From: Limisphaera sp049537155
GTDB lineage: Bacteria; Verrucomicrobiota; Verrucomicrobiia; Limisphaerales; Limisphaeraceae
NCBI RefSeq assembly: GCF_049537155.1
Contig: NZ_JBMVQZ010000012.1
Coordinates: forward strand, 70,678 to 134,677
Direction of reading: 5' to 3'
Length of the DNA: 64,000 nt
Shown: piece by piece, positions 25,440-35,400 of the stretch
Numbering within the stretch: position 1 is the first letter of the stretch
Layout of the letters: each line of letters opens with the position of its first letter
Position numbers and translations under genes: made by a program
The notes under the pieces: generated by a model
Databases searched by the model: none
What the model saw: only the letters and a program-made list of their open reading frames with translations
Told to the model about the DNA's origin: nothing

Positions 25440-27497
25440 ATGGACACGTGGGTGAAATGGATGTGGCTGATCCCGGCGCTGCCCCTGGTGGCAGCCGGGG
25501 TGACCGCGCTGCTGCCGCGGCGGGCCCGTGCCGCTTCGGCAGGGCTGGCCATCGGAGGTCTGGCGGTGTCGCTGGTGCTGTCCGTGGCTGCTTTTATCCA
25601 GACGGTGGGTCAGGTGGGCATCCGTCAGACCGTCCGGATCCCCTGGTTCGTGTTTGGGCCCGGTGAGGAAGGCGTTTTGTGGCTGGGCTGGGTGCTGGAT
25701 CCCTTGTCGGCCTCGATGCTGGTGATGGTGTCCGGTGTGGGGCTGCTGATCTTTCTTTACAGCCTGGGGTACATGGCGAGGGACCCGAATTTCACGCGGT
25801 TCTTCTGTTTTCTGTCGCTGTTTGCCGGGGCCATGCTGGGGCTGGTGATGTCGAACAGCCTAGTGGGGTTGTTCATCTGCTGGGAACTGGTGGGCCTGGC
25901 GTCGTATCTGTTGATTGGTTTCTGGTTTCACAAGCCCGAGGCGGCGGCCGCGGCTCGGAAGGCCTTCATCACGACGCGGGTGGGGGACCTGGCGTTTCTG
26001 CTGGGTCTGGTTTGGTTGTACGGCTTGACGGGCACGCAGTTGTTCTACGACGGCGGGCAGGGTTGTCTGGAGGGGCCGGGGTTGCAGCGGGTGGTGATGG
26101 AGACGGCGCTGTGGGGCTGGAGCGCCTCGCAATGGATAGGACTGTTGCTGTTCGCCGGGGCGGCGGGCAAGTCGGGTCAACTGCCGCTGCATGTCTGGTT
26201 GCCGGATGCGATGGAAGGTCCGACGCCGGTCAGCGCGTTGATTCACGCCGCCACGATGGTGGCGGCCGGCGTCTTTCTGATGGCGCGCGTCTTTCCGTTG
26301 TTGCAGGCGGGGTCGGACGACGGCGGCACGGCCGTGTTGACGGTGATGGCCTGGGTGGGGGCCCTCACGGCGGTCTTCGCGGCTTCGGTCGCGGTCGCAC
26401 AGACCGACATCAAACGGATCCTGGCCTACTCGACGATTTCCCAGCTGGGTTACATGATGCTCGGGCTGGCGACGGGGGGCGTGGCCGTGGGGATGTTCCA
26501 CCTGTTGACGCACGCGTTCTTCAAGGCGCTCCTGTTCCTGGGTGCGGGTTCGGTGATCCACGGCTGCCACGACGAGCAGGACATTCGGCGGATGGGCGGG
26601 CTGCGGAAGTGGATGCCCGTGACGTTCCTCACCTACACGGTGGGCATGCTGGCATTGGCGGGATTCCCGGTGTTGTTCTCCGGGTTTTGGAGCAAGGAGG
26701 AGATTTTGCACGCCGCCCATGCGTGGCCGGTGTCGACGGTACCGTTCTGGCTGGCGCTGGCCGGTGTCTTTCTCACGGCGTTCTACATGACCCGGCAGGT
26801 CGTGCTGGTCTTCGGTGGGCAGGGGCCGCGCCATGCGGGCGCCGGCGAAGGTTCGCATCCACCTCATGAGAGTCCGCCCGTGATGACGGTGCCGCTGGTG
26901 GTGCTGGCCGCGTTTTCGGTTCTTCTGGGTTTTGTGGGGACACCCGCCTGGCCTTGGATTCAGTCCTATCTGGAAGGGGCGACCGTGTCGGTGGACTGGG
27001 GCCGGCTGTTCTCGGGCGAGTTGTGGGGATTGGCCGCCCTGTCGGTGGTGGGTGTCCTGGGCGGAATGGGCCTGGGCCTGTGGCTGTACGGAAGGGTCGC
27101 CCGGTCAGCGGGCGAGTTTCAGGAACCCCTGACAGCCCTGCCGGCCGGCCTGTACCCGGCGCTCCGGGACAAGTTCTGGGTGGATGAGATTTACGGATGG
27201 ACGGTGATCTCGTGGTTGCGAACGGTGGCGCACTGGTGCGACCGCCTGGACCGGTGGGTCTGGAACGGGATGGTCCAGGCCGTTGCCCTGTTGACGGAGG
27301 CGATGGCTGTGCTCACCCGGGTCACCGATGAGGGGGTGGTGAACGCAGGCTTCGATGGGGCCTGCAGCGGCCTGCGGGCGCAGGGCCGGCGGCTTTCGCT
27401 CTGGAACAACGGGCGCGTCCAGCGTTCGCTGGCTTTGATGGCGGCGGTTGTGGCGGTGCTGGTGACGTGGTGGGTTTGGGGAGGGAGCGGCCGATGA
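25440..27497 (+). CDS. nuoL: NADH-quinone oxidoreductase subunit L
   Basis: NuoL is the distal antiporter-like proton-pumping subunit of complex I. The 685-residue protein has many membrane helices and the expected motifs: FICWELVGLASYLLIGFW (conserved Glu in TM5), LPLHVWLPDAMEGPTPVSAL with HAATMVAAG, the AQTDIKRILAYSTISQLGYM segment with the conserved Lys, and the long C-terminal extension containing the lateral helix. A strong Shine-Dalgarno stretch lies just before ATG 25440. Its stop overlaps the ATG of nuoM (ATGA at 27494-27497). Confidence 0.96.
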   Translation: MDTWVKWMWLIPALPLVAAGVTALLPRRARAASAGLAIGGLAVSLVLSVAAFIQTVGQVGIRQTVRIPWFVFGPGEEGVLWLGWVLDPLSASMLVMVSGVGLLIFLYSLGYMARDPNFTRFFCFLSLFAGAMLGLVMSNSLVGLFICWELVGLASYLLIGFWFHKPEAAAAARKAFITTRVGDLAFLLGLVWLYGLTGTQLFYDGGQGCLEGPGLQRVVMETALWGWSASQWIGLLLFAGAAGKSGQLPLHVWLPDAMEGPTPVSALIHAATMVAAGVFLMARVFPLLQAGSDDGGTAVLTVMAWVGALTAVFAASVAVAQTDIKRILAYSTISQLGYMMLGLATGGVAVGMFHLLTHAFFKALLFLGAGSVIHGCHDEQDIRRMGGLRKWMPVTFLTYTVGMLALAGFPVLFSGFWSKEEILHAAHAWPVSTVPFWLALAGVFLTAFYMTRQVVLVFGGQGPRHAGAGEGSHPPHESPPVMTVPLVVLAAFSVLLGFVGTPAWPWIQSYLEGATVSVDWGRLFSGELWGLAALSVVGVLGGMGLGLWLYGRVARSAGEFQEPLTALPAGLYPALRDKFWVDEIYGWTVISWLRTVAHWCDRLDRWVWNGMVQAVALLTEAMAVLTRVTDEGVVNAGFDGACSGLRAQGRRLSLWNNGRVQRSLALMAAVVAVLVTWWVWGGSGR

Positions 27498-29047
27498 AGG
27501 GGTTTCCCTGGTTGACGTGCTTGACCCTCGTCCCGCTGTTGGGCGGCGTGGGGTTGATGTGCGGCATGGCGGGGCGCGACCGGGTGGCCCGCTTCGTTGC
27601 GTGGCTCGTCTGGGGGATGTCTGCTTTCCTGGTGCTGGCCCTGGGAACAATCGTGGACCTTCGTGCCGGCAGCCTGCAGGCGGTGGAACGGCATGCCTGG
27701 GTGCCGACGCTCGGTGTGACTTATCACGTGGGTGTGGACGGACTGGGTTGGGTGCTGCTGCTGCTGACGGTGGTGGTCTCCGGGCTGGCGCTGCTGGCGG
27801 CGCGCACGATTCGTGAAAGGGTTCATGTGTTTCACGGGCTGACGCTGGCGTTGATGGCCACGTTGTTTGGCACCTTTACCGCCCTGAACTTTGTTCACTG
27901 GTTTTTGTTCTGGGAACTCAGCTTGATACCGGCGTTTTTCCTGGTCAGGCTCTGGGGCGGGCCGCAGCGGCACACGGCCTCCATCCAGTTCTTCCTTTTC
28001 ACACTGGCCGGCAGCGTGGCGATGTTGCTCGGGTTCCTGGTGGTGCTCCTGGGAACGGGCGAACTGGATTTTCCCGAGCTGGCCCGGCTTGCCCGGGAGG
28101 GTGCGCTCTGGCCCGCAGTCTGGAGACACTGGAACGGCTGGGTGCAGAGTCCGCAAGAGCTGGCGCTGGTGGTGATGGCGCTGGTGCTGGCGGGGCTGGC
28201 GGTGAAGATCCCGATGATGCCGTTGCACACCTGGCTGCCCGCCACCTACACCGAGGCGGCCACGCCGGTCACCATGCTGTTGACCGGGGCGATGTCGAAG
28301 ATGGGTGTGTACGGACTGGTCCGGATTTTCCTGCCCGTGTTTCAGGAGCCGTTGCGGCAGGCATGGCCATGGTTGATGGCGCTGGCACTTTGGACGGTGG
28401 TGGCGGCGGCTTGCGCGGCCCTGGCCCAGCGCGACCTGAAACGCATGCTGGCGTATTCATCAGTGAATCATCTGGGGTACTGCCTGCTGGCCGCGTTTGC
28501 CCTGGGCGCGGCCGGGAGCGGCGACCAAGGGGCGGTCCATCAGGGGGCGGCTTTGAACGGGCTGGTCCTGCAAATGTTCAACCACGGGCTCACGGCGGCC
28601 ACGTTGTTCTGGTGCGTGGGGCTGTTGGAAGAGCGGAGCGGCGGGCTGCGCGGGCTGGATGATTTCGGGGGGTTGCGTGCAGCCGCACCTGTGTTCTGCG
28701 GCTTGACGGGTGTGGCGGCCTTTGCCTCGCTCGGTCTGCCCGGACTGAATGGTTTCGTCGGAGAGTTTCTCATTTTCCGAGGGCTGTTTGCCCTGGTGCC
28801 GTGGGGGGCGATTCTGGCGGTGCCCGGGTTGTTGGTGACGGCGGTTTTTCTGCTGCGGATGCTGCAGCGGGTCTTCCACGGGCCGGTGCAACCGGTCTGC
28901 GGCTGCTGGCGCGATCTGACAGGACAGGAGCGGCTGGCGCTGGGGTTGCCGGTTGCCGGGATGTTCGTGTTGGGCCTGTGGCCACAGGCGCTGCTGCAGT
29001 TCACGCAGCCCTGGGCCATCCAACTGCTGGGTTTCCTGGGGGGCTAG
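27494..29047 (+). CDS. nuoM: NADH-quinone oxidoreductase subunit M
   Basis: NuoM is another antiporter-like subunit of complex I. The 517-residue protein has about 14 membrane segments with LFWELSLIPAFFLV (TM5 Glu), KIPMMPLHTWLPATYTEAAT and AQRDLKRMLAYSSVNHLGYC, the conserved Lys-containing and interhelix motifs. The ATG at 27494 overlaps the nuoL stop by 4 bp. No nuoN follows: the next gene, 49 bp away, is on the opposite strand. In most complex I operons nuoN ends the series, so this locus is a fragment of a split set or the end of a rearranged operon. Confidence 0.95.
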   Translation: MKGFPWLTCLTLVPLLGGVGLMCGMAGRDRVARFVAWLVWGMSAFLVLALGTIVDLRAGSLQAVERHAWVPTLGVTYHVGVDGLGWVLLLLTVVVSGLALLAARTIRERVHVFHGLTLALMATLFGTFTALNFVHWFLFWELSLIPAFFLVRLWGGPQRHTASIQFFLFTLAGSVAMLLGFLVVLLGTGELDFPELARLAREGALWPAVWRHWNGWVQSPQELALVVMALVLAGLAVKIPMMPLHTWLPATYTEAATPVTMLLTGAMSKMGVYGLVRIFLPVFQEPLRQAWPWLMALALWTVVAAACAALAQRDLKRMLAYSSVNHLGYCLLAAFALGAAGSGDQGAVHQGAALNGLVLQMFNHGLTAATLFWCVGLLEERSGGLRGLDDFGGLRAAAPVFCGLTGVAAFASLGLPGLNGFVGEFLIFRGLFALVPWGAILAVPGLLVTAVFLLRMLQRVFHGPVQPVCGCWRDLTGQERLALGLPVAGMFVLGLWPQALLQFTQPWAIQLLGFLGG

Positions 29048-29096
29048 GACGGATGCGCTGCGCCGCTCGATCGGCCGCGTGAGGGGGGGACTCGGT

Positions 29097-29771
29097 TCAT
29101 TGGCGGGTACGGGCACGCTCGAGTTGCGTGCAGCGTTGCGCCAGTGCCGTTGCCAGGGAGGCGCGGTCAGAAAAGGTCAGCGGGTGCCGGCCCGGTTCCA
29201 GGAGGGCGAAACCCGGGCCGTACGCCGGGCCGTTGACCACACAGGCATGCGTGCCGGAGAGGCGAACCTGTTCCCACCCCTGGCCTAGGGCGTCGGCCTG
29301 CGTGCCGTCCACGACGTACTTCCAACCGACGATCCAGGCCCGAGGGAACCACTCCGGCAGGCGGCGGATCAGCTTGGGGGTCGGGAGCAGCTCCATCCAC
29401 AGTGGCTGGAGATCACTGGGGATCTTGCCGCACTCGATCACCCGGCCGGTGGAGGGGTCGGTCCCGTGCCAGATGCGTCCGGGCCGGAAATCACTGACCG
29501 CAGCGGTGTGGAACAGGGCGCCGATGGGTTCACCGCGGAGACAGTGGAGCCGGTCCTCGAGATCGCGCGTGGTTCCAAAGCGCTCGATCACGTCCGCGTG
29601 GGCGGGAAGATGGCAGGGGGCCGTTTCGCTGAGCAGAAGGATCACGCGATGCCCCTCGGCGCGGAGGGCCTGGCAGAGGCGCAAACCGAGTTCGCCGGTG
29701 GCCCAGTTGGTCAGCCGCCGGACCCGGTCCACCGGCTCGTAGGTGGGACCGGCGGTGACGAGGCAGTTCAT
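29097..29771 (-). CDS. CoaB-like phosphopantothenoylcysteine synthetase domain protein
   Basis: This 224-residue protein resembles the C-terminal CoaB half of the bifunctional CoaBC (Dfp), which condenses 4'-phosphopantothenate with cysteine in coenzyme A synthesis. The N-terminus CLVTAGPTYEPVDRVRRLTN matches the nucleotide-binding TAGGTxEPIDPVR motif, NWATGELG replaces the usual N-S-SG-MG, and HTAAVSDFRP matches the A-AVSD(Y/F)-P motif. The flavin-dependent CoaC half is absent. The ATG at 29771 is preferred; a GTG two codons upstream is possible. It lies 33 bp downstream of dnaN on the same strand. It could be a stand-alone ligase or a divergent flavoprotein-family member. Confidence 0.78.
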   Translation of the reverse strand: MNCLVTAGPTYEPVDRVRRLTNWATGELGLRLCQALRAEGHRVILLLSETAPCHLPAHADVIERFGTTRDLEDRLHCLRGEPIGALFHTAAVSDFRPGRIWHGTDPSTGRVIECGKIPSDLQPLWMELLPTPKLIRRLPEWFPRAWIVGWKYVVDGTQADALGQGWEQVRLSGTHACVVNGPAYGPGFALLEPGRHPLTFSDRASLATALAQRCTQLERARTRQ

Positions 29772-29804
29772 GGGCACCAGAGACCCGGCATCGGGAGGAC
29801 CGGC

Positions 29805-30920
29805 TTACGTGGCAATGCGCATGGGCATGACCACGTAGAGGAACGGTCCGTTGACCTTGATCACGCCGGGGCTGAGCTCGTCGTTCAGTTCGAGGAAGAC
29901 CTCCTCGTATTCGTCCAGCGCGTTCAGGGGCTCGATGAGGTACCGAGGGTTGAAAGCGATGGAAAGGTCGCTGCCGCTGTAGTTGACGGCGAGGCTTTCG
30001 CGGGCCTCGCCCACGTCGGGAGAGTTCGCCGTGATGGCCAGGTTGTTGCGGGTGAAGGTCAGCTTGACCGAGTTGGCCTTTTCGCTGGTCATGTACTCGG
30101 CGCGGCGGAGGGCGTGCAGGAGCTCTTCCCGCGGCACGGCCACGCGGTGCTGGGACTCGGTGGGAATGACCTGGCGATAATTCGGATAGCTTCCATCCAC
30201 CAGTTTCGTAACCAGCAGGATGTTTGTTCCCTGTTCGCCGGCGAACTCGAAAGCCGCCTGGTTTTCTGAGAACCGGAGTTTGAGCGGGCCGGTGCCGGCC
30301 AGAAGGCGCCCGATCTCGTTGACCGCCTTGGATGGGAGGATGAACTCGCCGCTGGCGCCTTCCGGTATCGGAAGTTCATGCTCCACCAGGGCCAGCCGCC
30401 GCCCGTCCGTGGCCACCAAGGTGAGCTTGTCGTCCTTCAAATTAAAGCACACGCCGTTGAGGACATGGCGGGACTCGTCGGTCGAGACGGCGTAGGCGGT
30501 TTTCCGCAACATGGAGGCGAGCGCCTCGCGCGCAATTTCGACCTCGCGCCCCTGCGGGAAGGTCGGCCGGGGCGGGAACTCGTCAGGGCTGATGCCGCGC
30601 AGTCGGTAGTAGGAGGCACCGGTCCTGAGGCTGCAGGTGAAGCGTTCGTCGGCCTCGATTTCCAGCTCGACTCCGTTGAGTTCACGGGCCAGCCCGAGCA
30701 AGGTGCGGGCCGGGACTGTGGTCGAGCCCGGTGCACCCACGGTTGCAGGCACGGTGCAGGTGATCAGAATGTCCAGGTCGGTTGCCGTCAGCCGGAGCTG
30801 ACCTGTTTCAGCCTGCAAAAGGACATTGTGCAGGACGGGAAGCGTCGTGCGGCCGCCTGCCACATTCTGGACGGCCTGGAGCCCGACGAGGAGGTGCTCC
30901 TTGGCGATGGTCAGGTTCAT
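29805..30920 (-). CDS. dnaN: DNA polymerase III subunit beta (sliding clamp)
   Basis: The sliding clamp encircles DNA as a homodimer and tethers DNA polymerase III. The 371-residue product has three clamp domains of about 120 residues, and typical motifs: LPVLHNVLLQ, VSTDESRHVLNGV, the VATDGRRLALVE strand and the C-terminal PFLYVVMPMRI containing the hydrophobic partner-binding tail (M-P-M-R). The length matches the family. It is not next to dnaA or recF; upstream is a cysteine desulfurase gene on the same strand and downstream a CoaB-like gene. A promoter-like TTGACA element lies about 85-90 bp upstream of the start. Confidence 0.97.
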   Translation of the reverse strand: MNLTIAKEHLLVGLQAVQNVAGGRTTLPVLHNVLLQAETGQLRLTATDLDILITCTVPATVGAPGSTTVPARTLLGLARELNGVELEIEADERFTCSLRTGASYYRLRGISPDEFPPRPTFPQGREVEIAREALASMLRKTAYAVSTDESRHVLNGVCFNLKDDKLTLVATDGRRLALVEHELPIPEGASGEFILPSKAVNEIGRLLAGTGPLKLRFSENQAAFEFAGEQGTNILLVTKLVDGSYPNYRQVIPTESQHRVAVPREELLHALRRAEYMTSEKANSVKLTFTRNNLAITANSPDVGEARESLAVNYSGSDLSIAFNPRYLIEPLNALDEYEEVFLELNDELSPGVIKVNGPFLYVVMPMRIAT

Positions 30921-30979
30921 GCGCTGCCTTGATTAATAGGTCTTCCGAGCGATTTGGACCGCCGTATTCTTAGGCCCGG

Positions 30980-31009
30980 TGAATAAGGCAGAAATGTCCG
31001 GACTGTCAA
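30980..31009 (-). promoter_or_regulatory. Candidate sigma-70-type promoter for dnaN
   Basis: Read on the minus strand there is a perfect TTGACA (31009-31004) and, after 18 bp, TATTCA (30985-30980). The -35 is ideal and the -10 is weak. Its position about 60 bp before the dnaN ATG is plausible. Confidence 0.45.
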
Positions 31010-31113
31010 GGATGGGCGCAGGCTGCGGGGGCACGGACTACTGTGAACAGTTCTGTGGATGGATCGGAGCCCGGCCCGGCAAAGGGGAGTTGTGAGCGCT
31101 GCTCCCGCGTTGT

Positions 31114-32280
31114 TCACAATTGTTGGGCCGGTTGCCCACAGGTTCTGCCCACGCGGACGACCTTCTCGAACGCCTCGATGGCGGCCCGGACGTCTGCTTC
31201 AGTGTTCTCGCGTCCGAGGGAGAAGCGGACCAGACCGCCTGCCACCTCTGGAGGGACGCCGAGGGCCACCGCCACGTGTGAGGGTTCCAGGGCGCCGGAG
31301 GTACAGGCTGAGCCGGCCGATGTGCAAACCCCCTCCACGTCCAGTGCGGCCACGAGTGTGGCGCTGTCCAGCCCCTCCACTCCCACCGCCACGGTGTTCG
31401 GCAGGCGACGATCCCGCGAGCCGAGCAGATGCACGCCAGGGATGCGCAGGAGACCCTCCATCAGAGTGGTGCTCAACCGCTGCATGCGTTCGGGATCGAA
31501 CACAGGGGGGCGAAGGAAGTGCTCCAAGGCATGCACCATCCCGGCGATGGCTGCCAGGTTTTCGGTACCGGCGCGGCGTTCGTTCTCGTGCGGACCGCCA
31601 AACAGCAGCGGTTCGATCTGCAACGGTGAGCGCAGGTACAAAAGGCCGGCCCCTTTCGGACCGTGGATCTTGTGGGCACAGAGGGAAATCAGGTCCGCGC
31701 CGAGGTCGGCCACGCCGGAAAACGGCATTTTTCCGAAGAACTGCACGGCATCGGTATGGAACAGGACACCGTGCCGCTGGCAGAGCGCGGCAATCTCGCG
31801 CACGGGTTGGAGGGTGCCGATCTCGTTGTTGGCGGCCATGATGGAGACCAGGATCGTGTCGGGCCGGAAGGCCCGGGCCAGGAGGTCCGGGTCCACCACG
31901 CCTTCCCGCGTGACCGGCAGCCGCGTGACCTCGAAACCCTCGCGTCGTTCCAGATGGTCCATGGCATGCAGGACCGCATGATGTTCGATGACCGAGGTAA
32001 TCAGGTGCCGGCCCCGTTCCCGCCGGGCTCGGGCCGCGCCGAGCACGGCCAGATTCACGCTCTCGGTTCCGCCGCTGGTGAACACGATCTCACTCGGCCT
32101 GGCCCCCAACGCACGGGCGGCACGTTCCCGCAGGTCGTCCAGGGCAGCCCGGGCGCGGCGGCCCACGCGGTGGAGGCTGGAGGGGTTCCCCCAAACCTCG
32201 CCAAAGAACGGTTCCATGGCTGCGCGGACTCCGGCATCCAGCGGCGTGGTCGCGTTGTAGTCGCAGTACACGGTGTGCAT
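31114..32280 (-). CDS. Cysteine desulfurase (NifS/IscS family)
   Basis: This PLP enzyme removes sulfur from cysteine as a persulfide for Fe-S clusters, thio-tRNA or other cofactors. The 388-residue product begins VYCDYNATTP, with the conserved N-A-T-T-P motif. It has HHAVLHAMDHLE, the Schiff-base Lys204 in LCAHKIHGPKG and the catalytic Cys326 in SAGSACTSG within a longer loop of the group I type. The ATG at 32280 is preferred over an upstream TTG in frame. No iscU, sufE or thiI lies beside it, so the acceptor is not evident. It ends 193 bp upstream of dnaN. Confidence 0.93.
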   Translation of the reverse strand: MHTVYCDYNATTPLDAGVRAAMEPFFGEVWGNPSSLHRVGRRARAALDDLRERAARALGARPSEIVFTSGGTESVNLAVLGAARARRERGRHLITSVIEHHAVLHAMDHLERREGFEVTRLPVTREGVVDPDLLARAFRPDTILVSIMAANNEIGTLQPVREIAALCQRHGVLFHTDAVQFFGKMPFSGVADLGADLISLCAHKIHGPKGAGLLYLRSPLQIEPLLFGGPHENERRAGTENLAAIAGMVHALEHFLRPPVFDPERMQRLSTTLMEGLLRIPGVHLLGSRDRRLPNTVAVGVEGLDSATLVAALDVEGVCTSAGSACTSGALEPSHVAVALGVPPEVAGGLVRFSLGRENTEADVRAAIEAFEKVVRVGRTCGQPAQQL

Positions 32281-32449
32281 GCCCGCTGACAATGTAGCCG
32301 GACCGATGCGGGCGGCCAGTCAGGTTCCGCCGGAACCTGATCCGCCGGCCTCCAAAAGAAGAGGTCTGTCCAAGGGCGGCAACCGTCCGCGTGACACGGG
32401 CAGCGGCGCGCGCGCCCGCGCAACGTGCCGCATCCGCCGGGCGGCGGGA

Positions 32450-35400
32450 CTATGCCCCGGCAAGGGGCGGGGGTTTCGGGGCCGTCGGTTTGCGGCGTGG
32501 GATCGCCCAGCAACCGCCCTTGCTGAACTGTTGCCAGCCCCAGCGCAACCAGTGAACAGCCGACCAAGCCAGCCAAAGCGCCCAAAGGAGCATCGCCAGG
32601 CGATACCACCAGATGGAGATCGCCCAAGTCTCGGGTCGGGGCAGGTCCGGCCCGGTCCTCGCGCTGTACCAGTGGTGGATCCAAGTGCGGGAGCCGTTCC
32701 CGGAGACGAACATTTCCACACGACCCAACAGCCCGGCCGCCACTGCTGCGTACAAAACGCCCAGGGCGGCGACCGTGAGCACCACCAGAACCAGTTGGGC
32801 GAGATCGGCCAGCCACCACTTCTGCTCTTCCAACACCCAGGAACCGCGAAGTTGCAGGGCGGCGAACCATGCGACCACGATCCAACCAATCCAGACGGGC
32901 ACCTGCGTCAGACCGACCAGCAACAGGAACCAGGAGAATCTTCCCATGGGCCCGAGACCCAGTCGGCTCAGCACCACCGCCAGCAGGGCCGCCAGGGCAA
33001 GGACCGACCAGTACTGAACGGCCGGCCCCAAGCGCGGCCCGTGCACTGTGAGAACCCATCGATCCTCCGGCAGTTGCATGGTTTGCCTGACGTTGCTGGC
33101 TTCGACCGGCAGGTGTATCGGGCCCGGCCGGATCCGCGGAGTAAGCCGGACGGTTTCCTTCCAGGTGAGGCGGACCGTCTGGCGGCCCGGCAACAAGGGT
33201 ACGGTGACCTGGTCACCAAGTTTTTGCAGGGGCAGCGTCCGGTCATCGCGACGGACTTCCACCGACTCGGCCTCGGGCGGCAGTGTGAGGACGAAGTCCT
33301 GACCGAGGCTGGACAGAATGCGCAGCTGCAGATCGCTGCTCCGCTGCCGGTGACCCACGCGGGTGACCTGGTTGACGGACTCCACCGTGACTGTGGGACC
33401 GGGCAAGGCCTCCGGCCGCGTGACGCGCAATTCCACGCCTTCGCCGGGCCAGGGCCGCCAGACGGGCACGAGCGCCGCTCCAGCCTCGTAGATCGGCGGC
33501 AGGCCCTGAAACGCCACGTTCCAAACCTGCCCCACACTCAGGCGCCATTCTTCTGCCCAGGTGTCATGGGTGCGAGTGGCGAGGCCCAGGCGATTGGTGG
33601 GCGAGAGTTCACCTTCCCAGATGAACTGGCGTTGACCCGGCCCGAGGCGCACCTCCACCTGCTTCCCGCGCGTGGTCAGGCCGGGCGTCAAAACCTGCTC
33701 GCCGGGCACCAGAGGGACATGCAGCACGGCGGGGCGGCCCGGCGGTGAGAGCCGCCTCACCGTGGTGCGGACTTTCCAGCGCAGGCCGAGCTCGATTTCG
33801 CGCACCGTGAGGAAGGCAGGCACGAGCACTTGGCGGTCGTAGGACGTTGTGGGGGGCGCGGGCCCGCCGGAGGGTGCGGCCGTTCGGGGACGGCGCAGGA
33901 ACACCTGGTCCGACGGCACTCCCTCGGGGCTCAGGCCGGAAACCTCCCAGCCGGGCGCCGAGACCTCGACCTTTCGCGGTCGGAGTTGGAAGGTCCAGAC
34001 CCATTCGTCCACGGGTGCCAACCGGCCCTCCACGCGGACCTCGTGCACGCCCGGCTGGAGGACGATCCAGAGCGAACCGTCCTCGCGACGGAGCGCCGTT
34101 TCGGGCTGGCCGTCCAGCCACACGCGGTGGGGCGCCCACTGGTTGACCCGCGCCGGCAAAGGCACGGCGCAGCGGGCCGCTGCTTCCAACCGCGCCTCCA
34201 AGGTCAGTTGTTCGCCTTTCAGGCTCAGCCTCGCCCACGGGATGTCGGCCGCTCCGGGGAATGTCGGGGGCACGGCCAAGAGCCGGTCGCGCAGCTCGGT
34301 CAGGATCTGGGGCGGCGGAAACTCCGAGGCTCCTGCAGGGGAGGAAAGCCCGGCGAGGCAGAGGGTGGCCACCGCCACGCCCGCTGCGCGCGAAACGGAA
34401 GATGCTCCGGGGAGCGGGCCGAAGCGGAACGCCGGCCGGCGCGGGGCGCAGAGGAGCACCGAGGTCAAGGCCAGTGTCAGGAGAGCCCGGGCCACCGCCA
34501 GGATTCTTTCCAGCCAGGGCGGGGCCAGCCAGAGTTGAATCGTTTGTTCCGGCCGCACCGGGCCGTTCCATCGGAGGATGGCCACACGCCAGCGCCACTC
34601 CGGTATGCCCGGTCCCGTCTGGACCTTCGCCGATACATCGAGGCCGAGATTTTCACCGGAGCGGCTCGGGTAGGCTACGGCTTGCGGGGCTGCGGAGCGG
34701 TCCAGGACTGCTTCCCTGAGCGCACGGGCCGCCGGGAGTGCCTGCAAGGGTGCATACTCCGGCGGGGCGGCTTCGGCCGGCGGCGTCGTGGGAGCTGCGA
34801 ACTTGCGGGTTTCGCCGACCGCTGGCTGCGGTGTTTCCAACTGGGGGTACAATGCGTGACGCAACTGCAGCCCCGCAAACGCCACGGCTTGGAGCACGAG
34901 CACCAAGCCGGCCAGCACCAGCAGGAGGCCCAGTCCAAGGGCGGCCCGCGGGGTCCGCACCACCTTCAACAGGGCCACCAATGCGATGACCGACCACCAG
35001 CTCCAGCGCGGGGCCCACGGTTCGTGATAGATGAGGGTGGCGGTTGCCAGGGCAAGCAGACCCGCCCGCCAGCCGAGCAACTGTTGGACCGCCAGGCCAA
35101 GCACCAGGACGGCAAACAGGTCGAGCAACGTCCAGCGTGTCAGCCAGTCACCGGAGACCTGGTCGGCCCCGAACGCGGCCCACAGGCGCCATCCCACGGG
35201 CAGGTGCAGGGTGGTTTCCACCTGATCGGAGGTCACCTCCCAACCGCTCGCGCTCACCGGGCCCCGCCGCGGGATCCGGCCGACCGCTTCCACCTCGAAA
35301 TCGCGCAGGCGGATTTCAAAGCCGGCGCGCCCGGTCTCCGGATGCCGCGTCAACAATTGCGGGTCACCCTGCAAACGGACCGACCCCAGCTCCACCCCCT

